The translations under genes were made by a program, and so were the position numbers. Below are positions 17,273 to 26,830 of a stretch of DNA of 64,000 bases, piece after piece (the stretch's first letter is position 1; every line of letters starts with the position of its first letter). The notes beneath the pieces are model-generated. The model saw nothing but the letters and a program-made list of their open reading frames with translations, did not search any database and was not told the origin of the DNA. This stretch comes from Zobellia russellii (GTDB lineage: Bacteria; Bacteroidota; Bacteroidia; Flavobacteriales; Flavobacteriaceae), in NCBI RefSeq assembly GCF_018728565.1, contig NZ_JACSOI010000002.1:62001-126000 (forward strand), in the 5' to 3' direction.

Positions 17273-19024
17273 ATGGCAACAAAAAAAAGTAAAGTAGTTA
17301 TCGATTCGCCATCGGGTTCACCACCAGAACTCATTGTCGTCTCAAAAAGCGTTGAGGCCCCTCATGCAGAGGAAGCCCTCACCGCTGCAAAATCGAAATC
17401 CAAACCATCTACAAATACCCTAGCGGGTTTTGTAGTGGAAAAAAAACTGCAACTTGTTCCGTTATTCGCAGACACAGATGCAGAAGTGGCAGAACTGGTT
17501 TCAAAATCAAATCAAGAAGAAGGTGCCGAGGACCTTTCAAAAATGCGGCAGTTTTATAAACTAGCAGCACCGGAAGGAGAAGACCTGGAAAGTATTGCAG
17601 CCTCATTGAACGAACTGGACGAAGTGGATGGTGCGTATGTAAAACCAGGTTGTTTACCTCCCGTTTATTTTGGTGAAGATGGTATGGAAGACGCTCCAAG
17701 TGATGATGCTCCGCCCATTGCCCAAAATCTCACGAGCACCCAAGGGTATTTAAATGCGGCACCACAAGGTGTAGATGCACGCTACGCCTGGACTCTACCC
17801 GGCGGCCGTGGTAACGGTGTTCGTATAATAGACATTGAAGGCGGATGGAACTTTAACCATGAAGATCTACGGGTTAATGTGGGCGGCCTCCTTGGTGGAA
17901 ACAACAATACGAGCGACCTACGTTGGCACAATCACGGTACGGCGGTTTTTGGAGAAATGACCGGAGACCGAAATAGCTTTGGGGTAACCGGAATCTGCCC
18001 TAGCGCTAATGTCAGGGCCTATTCCATATTTGGTGTTGGTACCGCCAATGCTATTAGAAGAGCTGCTGATAACCTTAGAGCGGGAGATCTTATGCTAATT
18101 GAACTGCATAGAGGTGGGCCTAACTACCCAGGTGGTAATACTCAAATGGGCTTTATAGCCATTGAATGGTGGCCAGATGATTTAGCAGCGTTACAATATG
18201 CCACCAACAAAGGCATCATAGTCATAGAAGCAGCTGGAAATGGGTCTCAAAATCTTGATGCCGCAATCTATAATACTAGACCAAATGGGTTCCCATCTAG
18301 TTGGCGAAATCCTTTCCGTAGAACCGCAGGTCACGATAGCGGCTGTGTTATTGTGGGTGCAGGTGCACCACCTCCTGGTACTAATGGAGGAAATTGGGGT
18401 GCTGACCGTAGCCGTTTAGGCTTTAGTAATTACGGCTCTTGTGTTGATACCCAAGGTTGGGGCCAAGGGGTAACTACTTGCGGATATGGTAGAATAACCG
18501 GAACAAACCCAAATAACAAAAATGAATGGTATACCACACGGTTTAATGGCACCAGTAGTGCTTCGCCTATCGTTACAGGTGCTGTAGCCTGTTTACAGGG
18601 AATTCAAAAAGCAGCAGGAAGGGCTATGCTTACGCCTCGTAGAGCCCGTCAATTGCTGAGAAGCACAGGTTCCGCACAACAAGCAGGAGCTAACCCGGTA
18701 TCTCAGCGTATTGGCAGACGTCCGGACCTAAGGGCACTGGTTAGGGCTACCGCTTCGCGTAGACCTTGGTGCGGGGTTCAATTTAACGGTAGTGTACCAC
18801 CTAATGCCACCCGCAGATGGTTCACCCATAGCTGGCCGGACCATTACCATGTGATTTGGACGGTAGTTCCAACAGCGCCGGCAATTGACGGTTCTGCACA
18901 AATAGAATTTAAAGTAAAAACTACGAGACAGGCTTTTGGTCTTATCAAATATTACATAGAGATAAAAAATCTCAAAAATTATACGGTAAACGTACAAGCG
19001 CGGTACTGTGTAATTGCATCTTAA
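17273..19024 (+). CDS. Leaderless S8 (subtilisin-like) serine protease with C-terminal beta domain
   Basis: 583 aa. No signal peptide: the start MATKKSKVVIDSPSGSPPEL is charged and soluble. Propeptide-like region about 50-130. Protease domain about 165-470 with catalytic Asp187 (RIIDIEGGWNFNHE), His221 (NHGTAVFGEMTG) and Ser428 in NGTSSASPIVTG; oxyanion Asn323 in AAGNG. The GTSSASP nucleophile loop replaces the usual GTSMATP. Residues about 497-583 form a separate domain (GVQFNGS..RRWFTHSWPD) that is duplicated as a free protein 60 bp downstream. Lacks the type IX C-terminal domain too, so it is either cytoplasmic or exported by another route. Probably first protease of a forward operon reaching to 26.8 kb. 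Confidence 0.9.
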   Translation: MATKKSKVVIDSPSGSPPELIVVSKSVEAPHAEEALTAAKSKSKPSTNTLAGFVVEKKLQLVPLFADTDAEVAELVSKSNQEEGAEDLSKMRQFYKLAAPEGEDLESIAASLNELDEVDGAYVKPGCLPPVYFGEDGMEDAPSDDAPPIAQNLTSTQGYLNAAPQGVDARYAWTLPGGRGNGVRIIDIEGGWNFNHEDLRVNVGGLLGGNNNTSDLRWHNHGTAVFGEMTGDRNSFGVTGICPSANVRAYSIFGVGTANAIRRAADNLRAGDLMLIELHRGGPNYPGGNTQMGFIAIEWWPDDLAALQYATNKGIIVIEAAGNGSQNLDAAIYNTRPNGFPSSWRNPFRRTAGHDSGCVIVGAGAPPPGTNGGNWGADRSRLGFSNYGSCVDTQGWGQGVTTCGYGRITGTNPNNKNEWYTTRFNGTSSASPIVTGAVACLQGIQKAAGRAMLTPRRARQLLRSTGSAQQAGANPVSQRIGRRPDLRALVRATASRRPWCGVQFNGSVPPNATRRWFTHSWPDHYHVIWTVVPTAPAIDGSAQIEFKVKTTRQAFGLIKYYIEIKNLKNYTVNVQARYCVIAS

Positions 19025-19083
19025 ACGAAAATCATTAATCTGGAAGGACCAAAAAAAAGTCCCTCCCAAAAATCTAAAAAATT

Positions 19084-19344
19084 ATGAGAGTAGGTGTTCA
19101 ATTTACTGGCAGTTTACCTGCAAATAGTACAAGAAGATGGTTTACCCATAGCTGGCCTGAGGCTTGGCATGTGGTATGGAATTGTGTCGCAAAAAGCCCG
19201 ATTAGGGATGGGGGCGCGCAATTGGAATGGAAAATTAAGGTATGTAGGCAAAGTAGTACCAAAATCAAGTATTTCATTGAGGCTAAAAATCTTACGGGCT
19301 CAACATTACAATTTGAAGCACGGTATGCTATTATGAACCGATAA
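19084..19344 (+). CDS. Free-standing copy of the subtilase C-terminal domain
   Basis: 86 aa that correspond from end to end to residues about 499-583 of the preceding subtilase. Shared blocks include GVQF-GS, TRRWFTHSWP, DG-AQ-E-K-K and IKY-IE-KNL, ending in ARY; by hand about half of the 83 aligned positions are identical. No signal peptide. It is a tandem duplication that kept only the accessory domain, so it may compete for the domain's target, cap the protease or act as an adaptor. The domain itself is beta-rich; I know of no established function for it. Confidence 0.85.
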   Translation: MRVGVQFTGSLPANSTRRWFTHSWPEAWHVVWNCVAKSPIRDGGAQLEWKIKVCRQSSTKIKYFIEAKNLTGSTLQFEARYAIMNR

Positions 19345-19376
19345 ATTTATTTGGTAACACTAAAAATATATGAACT

Positions 19377-19685
19377 ATGAACATAAATATTAATATAAAC
19401 GATTCATCTGATGCTACAAATGACAAAACTGTAGATACCATGGAAACTTCAAATCCCGTAGCAGATGCAGGGCTTCCACCCTCTGATATTGCTGTTGATT
19501 CCGCAGATGGACATGACACAGATTTTACGAATATAACTGCTTCAACAGAAGACGGGCACGTAGATATTGGAGGTCCACCAGAATGGCTCCTTCAAGCCAT
19601 ATCCGAGACGTCCGAAGTAGACGATGTAACCGCCGCTACCAATGAAGAGATGGACGATGGTGGAACCAGTCCGGAACTGGACTAA
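19377..19685 (+). CDS. Acidic small protein of the protease cluster
   Basis: 102 aa, extremely acidic (over 20 Asp/Glu against a single Lys, no Arg), with a low-complexity N-terminal half and the distinct motif DIGGPPEWLLQAISE near residues 62-76. Probably disordered apart from that motif. No signal peptide or hydrophobic segment. It starts 32 bp after the free subtilase domain and ends at a terminator, so it closes the first transcript of the island. Could be a protease inhibitor, chaperone or substrate; nothing in sequence decides. Confidence 0.6.
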   Translation: MNINININDSSDATNDKTVDTMETSNPVADAGLPPSDIAVDSADGHDTDFTNITASTEDGHVDIGGPPEWLLQAISETSEVDDVTAATNEEMDDGGTSPELD

Positions 19686-19706
19686 TTTACAATTTAGAAT
19701 TCTAGG

Positions 19707-19740
19707 CCCGTACGGTATAAACTGTGCGGGTTTTTTGTTT
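19707..19740 (+). terminator. Terminator closing the subtilase transcript
   Basis: CCCGTAC (19707-19713) pairs with GTGCGGG (19724-19730, one G-U) and is followed by TTTTTTGTTT. It separates the subtilase/domain/acidic-protein genes from the large membrane protein gene. Confidence 0.8.
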
Positions 19741-19914
19741 TTGGGAAAACGAAAACAGCTATCTCTTTTAGACTAATGTAAATACCAATCATACAACGTA
19801 TGATACCATCTATACAAATTTGAAATAGATAATTGAAAAATTAAATAAATTAGGTTTTTACTTACTATTTAAATAGGTAAATATTTATAACCCCCTCCAG
19901 TTTTGCGCAAATCC

Positions 19915-19945
19915 AAACCTTGACAATTTCATCTTGTCATGGTTT
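19915..19945. promoter_or_regulatory. Inverted repeat upstream of the Cache/P-loop membrane protein gene
   Basis: AAACCTTGACAA (19915-19926) and TTGTCATGGTTT (19934-19945) are inverted copies with a single mismatch and a 7-nt loop. It sits 65 bp before the start codon and has no T-run, so it is either a regulator site or a leader hairpin. Confidence 0.4.
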
Positions 19946-20010
19946 AATTCAGTTTAGGAATGTAGAAAACAAGAACTACGAGAAGCTAACACTACCTAAT
20001 TCTAGAGACC

Positions 20011-23000
20011 ATGCCAAACACATCTAACCTAGGTAATTCAATAAATAAAACTTTCACGGCAAGGAAGCGCATGTTTACTATGCTAAGCATTGCCATTGCC
20101 ATTATCGCTGTATTCTTTGGCCTTTACTATTCTTATATAAAACATAATGAATATCACTATCAGGAAAGCCGATTTCGGAGTCTTGATGCCAATTTTGAAA
20201 TTATTAAAAAACAGCTTGATAATAAATACCAAGAATTATTCGCTAAAAACACAGATTACAAAAATCTATTTCTCAACGAGACTATTAATAATGAAGCAAA
20301 GAATGTAACAGGATTTACCCAATATATTAGTGGTGAAAAAGAAAAAATAGAAGAAAGAAAAAATAACAAAGAAATAGATGAAAACGAAGAAACTAGACTA
20401 CTAAAGATATATGAGGATTTAGACGACAATTTTGAAAAAAACAATAGTGATTCGCTAGACAATTATTTAAAGTCGATAAAAAGAAATCCTAATGTAGATA
20501 TTAATGAAATATATAATCTGTATGAAAAATTTGTAGAGACGAAAAATACTATTATTCAAGAAACAATTAATTCCAGAATCGACAGCATCCCTTTATTAGA
20601 AAGTGAAGTAAATATCCCCCACCAATTTACTCAAACCTTCGACGAACAAATAATTTTTATCGTAAAAAGCAATCAATCCAAAAATTCTAATGATTCAGAA
20701 ATAAACAAAGAAAAAAACAATCCAATACCTGTCCATAAGCAACCAATCATAATAACTTCCTTAAAAGGAGCGGTAGTTAAACCTATTCTCGATAGTCTAA
20801 AAAAAATTGACCCTTACAATATCGGAGCGACTCTTGCAATTCCTAAAAAAAATATACAATATCAACTTTTTTCAAAAAATTACACCTACAACTATGAAAA
20901 TAAAAGTATTAAATATGAAATTTCAATGGTCGGTTTTATAGAAACTGAACGCTACAATTCTGCCAATAGAAAATTAGACGCGTGGATAATTGCTATAATG
21001 TCCCTATTTCTCCTTCTAGCCATTTTTGGCCTGCCCTATTTTAAGATGTTATTTATTGCAGAAGACGAACGGGTATCAAATAATGATGTTATCCTATCTG
21101 GCATCTCCATTATTGTAGGAGCTCCAATTCTTATTTTAGTGTTTTTCTCTTTGACAGAACATTATTACGACTACACCGATCGTGTTCCTAGCGAGCTTGA
21201 GAAGTTGAGTACAGAAATAAAAAAACGTTTTGAAGAAGAGAACAAAAATATGGTAAATAGCTTGAATGCTATAAACTTAATCGAGGAAGACAGCAAGTAT
21301 AGTGAAGAAACCAAAACAGCTTCATTTTACCCCAAGAACGCATACTATTCAAAAAACTTCAAATTCATTGCAAAAGTAGATAATATAGGTAAAGTTGATT
21401 ATTACATCAAACTTATTTTCAATAATGGAATTGAAGAAATTAACAATCTACAGACAAGGCCTTATTTTAAAGCTTATAATGATTTTAAAAATATCTGGTC
21501 TGTTGAAAACAATACTAAACATTTTATAACCGAACTAACGGATAGGCTTGATTCTATAAGCAACATTTCCAACCATGCAGACTCCCTACCAATAACCAAA
21601 AGCTTTTTAAATACATTAACCAAATATCTACATAAAAAAGACGACACCACAATTTCTAAAAAAACAGAAAGCCCGGTTGAAACGCTAGACTTTATAACAA
21701 AAAGGTTCAATGTTCTAAATGACTCAGTAGAGGCAAAAAAAAGCCCTATAAAATATTCCATGAGCCCCGTAGTTTCAATAGAAGACGATGGTCAAAAAGA
21801 AGAACTCGTTTATGTTTTAGAAAATAAATTTGATTATACCACTGGTTATAGAATTGGAGCGGCGCAATTATCCTCCGTTCATGAAACGATTCTACCGTTT
21901 GGTTATCAATTTGCCATTATCAATAAAGAGGGAGATGTATGGTTTCATTCAGAAAAAAGACGGGCAACTTTAGAAAACTTAGAAAATGTCAGTAGAGAAC
22001 ATGACAAACTTTTTGCCGCAGTTGCCAAAAGAGTTAGTACTCATGGAAAATTTATCTATCGAGAACAGGGGCATTTATACCATATCCAACCAATAAAAGG
22101 AACTGACCTAAGTGTTATGACCTTTTTTGATATTGACTTATTACGCACACAAATTTCAGAGGTGTTGACTATGTCTTGTATTGTTTTACTATTGGCCTTT
22201 TTAATCGTGGTTACTATAACTATTCTGTCCCTTATTATCAGAAATCCCAAATTAGGTTTATATAAATACGATACGTTTCGTTTTGATTTTCTAACTCCCA
22301 AAAAAAAATTAAGACATAGCTACTTTGTACTTTCCGTACTACTTCTTATATCCTTAATCTTCCTTGCTACAGTGGCCAACTGTTTAAATCCGGTAGAAAC
22401 ATTCTTTCTATGCTTATTAGTATCGATTAACTCTTATCTTATCATATTTTACACTCTTCACAGACAAGGGTATAAACCGGGTACTAAATACTGCGTAAGA
22501 GACTTAATTCTATTATCCAGTATTATTTTATTACACGTACTGTTCTATAGAACCAATGATTCAAATTGGTCAAAAGAGTTAATTATAAGTGTCTGTGTTC
22601 AGTCTTTTTATATTCTTTATATCATTCACAAAAAACTAACTTACAAAAAGAAAAATACCGATGATAGAGCAAAAAAAACATGGTGGTATACCCGAAAAAA
22701 AACAATTCTAAAAAAAATCGCACAGCAAAACGCCCAATTAAAACTTACCTATAAATATTGGTACGCTCTTTTTATGTTTTTATGGTTGGCCTTGGCCTCT
22801 ATTTATCCTTCATTTCTAATATTTCAGAATGCTAAAGAAATTAATGATACCATATGGCTCAAAATTGATCAGTATGACATGTCCGAAAAATATTTAGCAA
22901 AAGAATTAGCGTTGAGAGAAAATTTACCAGCTTTCGATAATCAGAACGCAAAATTTCAAGAAATATACAAAACCCATTTAGACAGCGGACAATATCACCA

Positions 23001-24582
23001 TGATGGATTAACAATAACACCTTACGTTGGCGAATATCCTGACGACAGCAACTCGTCAAATCATAAAAAAAAATACTTGACTGATTTTATTTGGGCCATT
23101 AGACCTCAGTTTCACGAAGACACCAATAACTTTCAATCTCTTGTTAAAGAAAACGCTGATGATTCTAGCTGGCTGATAATAGACAAAAAAATAAGTAATT
23201 CCCTTAGTTCAAAAAAACTGGTCGTAAAAAGCCCCAGCGGTAATCAAGAAGCTATAAGATCTGAAGTAAATGTTCAGCCTAAATCATATAATTTTTTCTT
23301 CCATGTCTTGAATGCAACAGGGCTACTAATTATTCTGGCTGGTCTTTTTTCCCTAATTCTATTTTTTACAGACAGATTTTATGCCTTTAGATTCAACCAC
23401 CTTAGTGCTGCGGATTTTGACATCAACCCAAAAGCCAATTATCTCAATAAGTTTAAAAATGTCATCTATGATGAGGATAGCAATTCCGGTTTACTTTTAA
23501 TTGGACCACCGTTTAGTGGCAAGAAACGTTTTGCTGATAAAATTCTTAAAAAAGCCAACTATAAAATTCCTGACACACTCTCAATGTTAAAACTAAACAC
23601 TGTTAACGTTGATACCGAAATGACAAAACTTATACCTACTCTTTCTACAAAAACAGAAGATCAAAAGCCATACAATTTAGATAACCATGAAGCTTTTATA
23701 ATTGACCATCTGGAGCACAACATTAAGTCTTATAAATCAAATCATCTTAAACTCAAAATTATTTTATTTCTCATTGCTTCAGGTAAGCGGATTATACTGT
23801 TATCTGAGGTTTACCCAAGTCAAATTTTTGCGATGTATGAAAATCCGCCAGAAAACTTGGATTTACCATGGGGCAGTATAGAAGATGATTTTAATTCTTG
23901 GAGAAATATTCTTGGTGCCTTTCCCCAAGTGTTGATAAGCATCACAAAAAACCCGGAAAAAATAAAACTGAGATGTGCCTTTAATCTAGAAAAGGATGAA
24001 AAGCCGAATGCAAATGACGCTCAATTCTTATTAGGAGAATTGGGTTACAGCAACTTTCTGCCCAATTTGGCTCCTATAGTAGTTTCAAAATCCCTTGTTG
24101 ACACAAAAAAATCAGGCCTAGATCGCCAACGTTTGGTTATGCATATTCAGAACTTAGCCCATGGCTATTACAATGATATCTGGAATACCCTACCCACTCG
24201 CGAACGATATATGCTTTATGATCTTGCCAAAGATGGTTTTATGAATATAAAAAATCGCAATAGCCTATTTTCACTAATGAAAAAAGGACTAATCGTTTGG
24301 CGAGACCGGCCTAGAATATTTAATAATAGCTTCAGAAATTTTATTGTCACTTCGGTTTCGTTAAATGAAGCGCTACGACTAGAAAACAAAAACCGAGGCA
24401 AAGGGAGTTGGGCGAATACCCGCATCTTATTGTATTTGATTATTGTAGTAATTATTGTCTTTATAGGACTTGGAAACCCAGAGTTTATAAAGGACTTTGA
24501 GTCTCTCTTGGCCGCTTTTGGCGGACTGGGAGTGGTTATTCCATTAGTGAGCAGAATGCTAGCCTCTAGTGGCCAAAAGTAG
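20011..24582 (+). CDS. Giant polytopic membrane protein: Cache-like sensor plus P-loop NTPase
   Basis: 1523 aa. About eleven hydrophobic helices: one near 20-42, two near 322-385, one near 715-742, four between 770 and 880, one near 920-945, one near 1100-1125 and one or two at the C terminus. The long outer loop between about 385 and 715 ends with GYQFAIINKEGDVWFHSEKR and a nearby LYHIQPIKGTDLSVMTFF, which has the look of a dCache small-molecule sensor. A cytoplasmic domain follows: LLLIGPPFSGKKRFADK (about 1162-1178), a P-loop in which the usual Thr/Ser after Lys is Lys, EAFIIDHLEH (about 1225-1234, Walker B-like), then a winged-helix-like stretch near 1410-1460 (LPTRERYMLYDLAKDGF). The arrangement resembles a STAND/AAA-type signalling ATPase with an outside sensor. 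I do not recognise a named family. Confidence 0.72.
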   Translation: MPNTSNLGNSINKTFTARKRMFTMLSIAIAIIAVFFGLYYSYIKHNEYHYQESRFRSLDANFEIIKKQLDNKYQELFAKNTDYKNLFLNETINNEAKNVTGFTQYISGEKEKIEERKNNKEIDENEETRLLKIYEDLDDNFEKNNSDSLDNYLKSIKRNPNVDINEIYNLYEKFVETKNTIIQETINSRIDSIPLLESEVNIPHQFTQTFDEQIIFIVKSNQSKNSNDSEINKEKNNPIPVHKQPIIITSLKGAVVKPILDSLKKIDPYNIGATLAIPKKNIQYQLFSKNYTYNYENKSIKYEISMVGFIETERYNSANRKLDAWIIAIMSLFLLLAIFGLPYFKMLFIAEDERVSNNDVILSGISIIVGAPILILVFFSLTEHYYDYTDRVPSELEKLSTEIKKRFEEENKNMVNSLNAINLIEEDSKYSEETKTASFYPKNAYYSKNFKFIAKVDNIGKVDYYIKLIFNNGIEEINNLQTRPYFKAYNDFKNIWSVENNTKHFITELTDRLDSISNISNHADSLPITKSFLNTLTKYLHKKDDTTISKKTESPVETLDFITKRFNVLNDSVEAKKSPIKYSMSPVVSIEDDGQKEELVYVLENKFDYTTGYRIGAAQLSSVHETILPFGYQFAIINKEGDVWFHSEKRRATLENLENVSREHDKLFAAVAKRVSTHGKFIYREQGHLYHIQPIKGTDLSVMTFFDIDLLRTQISEVLTMSCIVLLLAFLIVVTITILSLIIRNPKLGLYKYDTFRFDFLTPKKKLRHSYFVLSVLLLISLIFLATVANCLNPVETFFLCLLVSINSYLIIFYTLHRQGYKPGTKYCVRDLILLSSIILLHVLFYRTNDSNWSKELIISVCVQSFYILYIIHKKLTYKKKNTDDRAKKTWWYTRKKTILKKIAQQNAQLKLTYKYWYALFMFLWLALASIYPSFLIFQNAKEINDTIWLKIDQYDMSEKYLAKELALRENLPAFDNQNAKFQEIYKTHLDSGQYHHDGLTITPYVGEYPDDSNSSNHKKKYLTDFIWAIRPQFHEDTNNFQSLVKENADDSSWLIIDKKISNSLSSKKLVVKSPSGNQEAIRSEVNVQPKSYNFFFHVLNATGLLIILAGLFSLILFFTDRFYAFRFNHLSAADFDINPKANYLNKFKNVIYDEDSNSGLLLIGPPFSGKKRFADKILKKANYKIPDTLSMLKLNTVNVDTEMTKLIPTLSTKTEDQKPYNLDNHEAFIIDHLEHNIKSYKSNHLKLKIILFLIASGKRIILLSEVYPSQIFAMYENPPENLDLPWGSIEDDFNSWRNILGAFPQVLISITKNPEKIKLRCAFNLEKDEKPNANDAQFLLGELGYSNFLPNLAPIVVSKSLVDTKKSGLDRQRLVMHIQNLAHGYYNDIWNTLPTRERYMLYDLAKDGFMNIKNRNSLFSLMKKGLIVWRDRPRIFNNSFRNFIVTSVSLNEALRLENKNRGKGSWANTRILLYLIIVVIIVFIGLGNPEFIKDFESLLAAFGGLGVVIPLVSRMLASSGQK

Positions 24583-24693
24583 TATTAACCTAATAATTCC
24601 TCCAAATAAGAACTGTTGACACTTTGGAACGAAAATTAGCACTGAATTTCAAATAACATAATTTGAATAAATCTAATATAAAATGAAAACATC

Positions 24694-25467
24694 ATGGGAA
24701 AGAAAACAAATTCAAAAGAGCTATACGCTCAAAAAAGCAAAGAAGAACTAATGGAAAACGAGCAATTTGGCGTACACAGATACGGCGATAACTTTATTTG
24801 TGCCACGGACCGCTCGGGACATTCCACACCGGGTGACCGATCTCCGCTTGAAATTCTGGTAGATGCCAGTGAAGGGTTCATTCCCCTTTGGGCACAACAT
24901 CAGGTTTTACGTTGGACATTTGACGAAACTGCCCTGTATTACTATCAGAACCCTGAAGGTATAAAAACCTACGTTCGGGAATTGTTGGGCGAAGCCCTAT
25001 TAGGGTGGGGCGATGCGGTTCCAGTTCGCTTCAATGAGAATGCGGACAATTCCGATTTTCAGATACATGTATCGCCGTCCGATAATTGTAACGCTCACGG
25101 ATGCGTTCTGGCAAGTGCCTTTTTTCCCGATAGTGGACGGCATCAATTGGTGATTTACCCAAAAATGTTCGAGCAAACGAAACAAGAACAGTTAGAGACT
25201 ATGATGCACGAATTGGGACACATTTTTGGGCTTCGCCATTTTTTTGCAAAAATCAGCGAGCAGGCCTGGCCATCGGAAATATTTGGGGAGTACAAACCTT
25301 TTTCTATTATGAATTATGGTGCAAAAAGTGTCATGACCGAAGAAGATAAAAGGGATTTAAAAAAGCTCTATGAAATGGCTTGGAACAAATGTATTGTGGA
25401 TATTAATGGTACACCCATACATTTAGTAATGCCTTTTCATACCATAAATACCGCTGCTGTTGTATAA
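24694..25467 (+). CDS. Leaderless matrixin-like zinc metallopeptidase
   Basis: 257 aa. HELGHIFGLRH (His172, Glu173, His176, His182) is the full metzincin motif HExxHxxGxxH and SIMNYG near residue 208 is the Met-turn, so a matrixin/M10-type endopeptidase is secure. Residues about 65-165 fit the upper half of the fold (RWTFDETALYYY, VRFNENADNSDFQIHV). Neither a signal peptide nor a cysteine-switch propeptide is visible; the charged N terminus MGKKTNSKELYAQKSKEELM is soluble. Follows the Cache/P-loop gene by about 110 bp and precedes the exported protein gene by 31 bp. Confidence 0.88.
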   Translation: MGKKTNSKELYAQKSKEELMENEQFGVHRYGDNFICATDRSGHSTPGDRSPLEILVDASEGFIPLWAQHQVLRWTFDETALYYYQNPEGIKTYVRELLGEALLGWGDAVPVRFNENADNSDFQIHVSPSDNCNAHGCVLASAFFPDSGRHQLVIYPKMFEQTKQEQLETMMHELGHIFGLRHFFAKISEQAWPSEIFGEYKPFSIMNYGAKSVMTEEDKRDLKKLYEMAWNKCIVDINGTPIHLVMPFHTINTAAVV

Positions 25468-25498
25468 CAACTTAAACTCTATATTAAAAGAACCCCTT

Positions 25499-26827
25499 AT
25501 GAAAAAAATAGTTCCATTAGTATGGTTTTCCTGCCTCTTTTGTTGTTCAATAGAGGCACAGGAAACCATTACGTTCAAAGCCGATTTAGCAAAAAAAGAA
25601 TTAGAACATGTAAATACAGACGACCTTAAAGCGAATGAGTTTTACGATTTAAAAATAACAGGAATCAACACCGCTTTTGTTGATATCGTAGTTGAAACGA
25701 CCGATTACAGTCTAACCTCCAGCACACCGGATTTACTAAAATCGCTTTTACTTAAAATTCCAGATTCGGGTATTTTGGGTTTCATGTCTCAAGAAAGCGC
25801 TGGCCCACAGTATAACCTTGTTTACAACCAATCCCTAGAGCACGTTAAAAAACTCGATTCACTTAAGGAGCGTGCCAATGCACTGTACGAGGCCTCCAAT
25901 GACAATGCTGAGTTTAGAACGCTGGATATGGTCAAAGGCATTCAAAATAAAGCAAAGTTTCATTTACGTGAACTCAACCAAAATTTTAATACAACTCCGG
26001 AGTTACTACAACCAAAAGAAGTGGATTATGATGTGTTGAGAAACAGTGTGGCTCAATCCTACCATTACATCCAAAGTGCTAAACACTATTATAAGACGCT
26101 TATTGAGAATTCTGACCTGCGTATAGATTCTGGTGTAGTTAATGAATTAATTCTGTATTCTTCCTATTTGGAGGTGTTGAGTGAAGCTATAGATTTAGAA
26201 ACCAGCTTAAGGTATTTTGATTTTCTTGTGGGTTCTACAGAGATGAAAAACTACAAGCAATTTCCTGAACTGCTAAAGGCGTCCAAAGATATTATGGAGG
26301 CAAAAATAACGCTTATCAATACATTTACGAACGACACGATTTTTACTAAAAAAATCGACTTTTTCATAAAGAAAGGTGGTTTTAAGTTCGATTTTTCAAC
26401 AGGGTTCTTTTATAACAACCTCAATGAAAAATCATATTATTTAGAAAGTCAGGATGATGGACGAAACCAAATACTAGAAGAAAATGGAAGTAATTTTGAT
26501 GTTTCCATTGGTGCCCTTGCGCATTTCAGTTATCAATTTAAAACGGGCCTACGAGGCGGATTGAATGCTGGCGCTGCGGTATCTCCTTTGGATGGCATTA
26601 CCCGATATCTTTTTGGAGCCGGTATATTAATCGGCAGAGAGCAGCTCATAGGCATAAATGCGGGAGCTTCGTTAGCGCGATTAGATGTACTCTCAAATAG
26701 TGTGGAAGGCGAGAATGGAAATTTGTACGTTCCCGCAGAATCCACCGCAGTCCCCACTTATAAAAAATCCAAATGGGGCATCTATGTTGGACTTACCTAT
26801 AATCTTACCCGAGAGCGAAAAAACTAA
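25499..26827 (+). CDS. Exported protein of the protease island, helical domain plus possible beta barrel
   Basis: 442 aa from ATG 25499 with a clear signal peptide (IVPLVWFSCLFCCSIEAQ). An upstream ATG at 25460 overlaps the metallopeptidase gene and lacks the leader layout. Middle part (about 110-290) is helical; the C-terminal 140 residues look like membrane beta strands with glycine/aromatic alternation (GGFKFDFSTGFFY, LRGGLNAGAAVSPLDG, RYLFGAGILIGREQLIGINAGASLA) and a final strand SKWGIYVGLTYNLTRERK, so a small outer-membrane barrel is plausible. It is the only member of the island with an export signal. Its stop is 3 nt from the stop of the converging operon. Family not recognised. Confidence 0.68.
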   Translation: MKKIVPLVWFSCLFCCSIEAQETITFKADLAKKELEHVNTDDLKANEFYDLKITGINTAFVDIVVETTDYSLTSSTPDLLKSLLLKIPDSGILGFMSQESAGPQYNLVYNQSLEHVKKLDSLKERANALYEASNDNAEFRTLDMVKGIQNKAKFHLRELNQNFNTTPELLQPKEVDYDVLRNSVAQSYHYIQSAKHYYKTLIENSDLRIDSGVVNELILYSSYLEVLSEAIDLETSLRYFDFLVGSTEMKNYKQFPELLKASKDIMEAKITLINTFTNDTIFTKKIDFFIKKGGFKFDFSTGFFYNNLNEKSYYLESQDDGRNQILEENGSNFDVSIGALAHFSYQFKTGLRGGLNAGAAVSPLDGITRYLFGAGILIGREQLIGINAGASLARLDVLSNSVEGENGNLYVPAESTAVPTYKKSKWGIYVGLTYNLTRERKN

Positions 26828-26830
26828 GAA

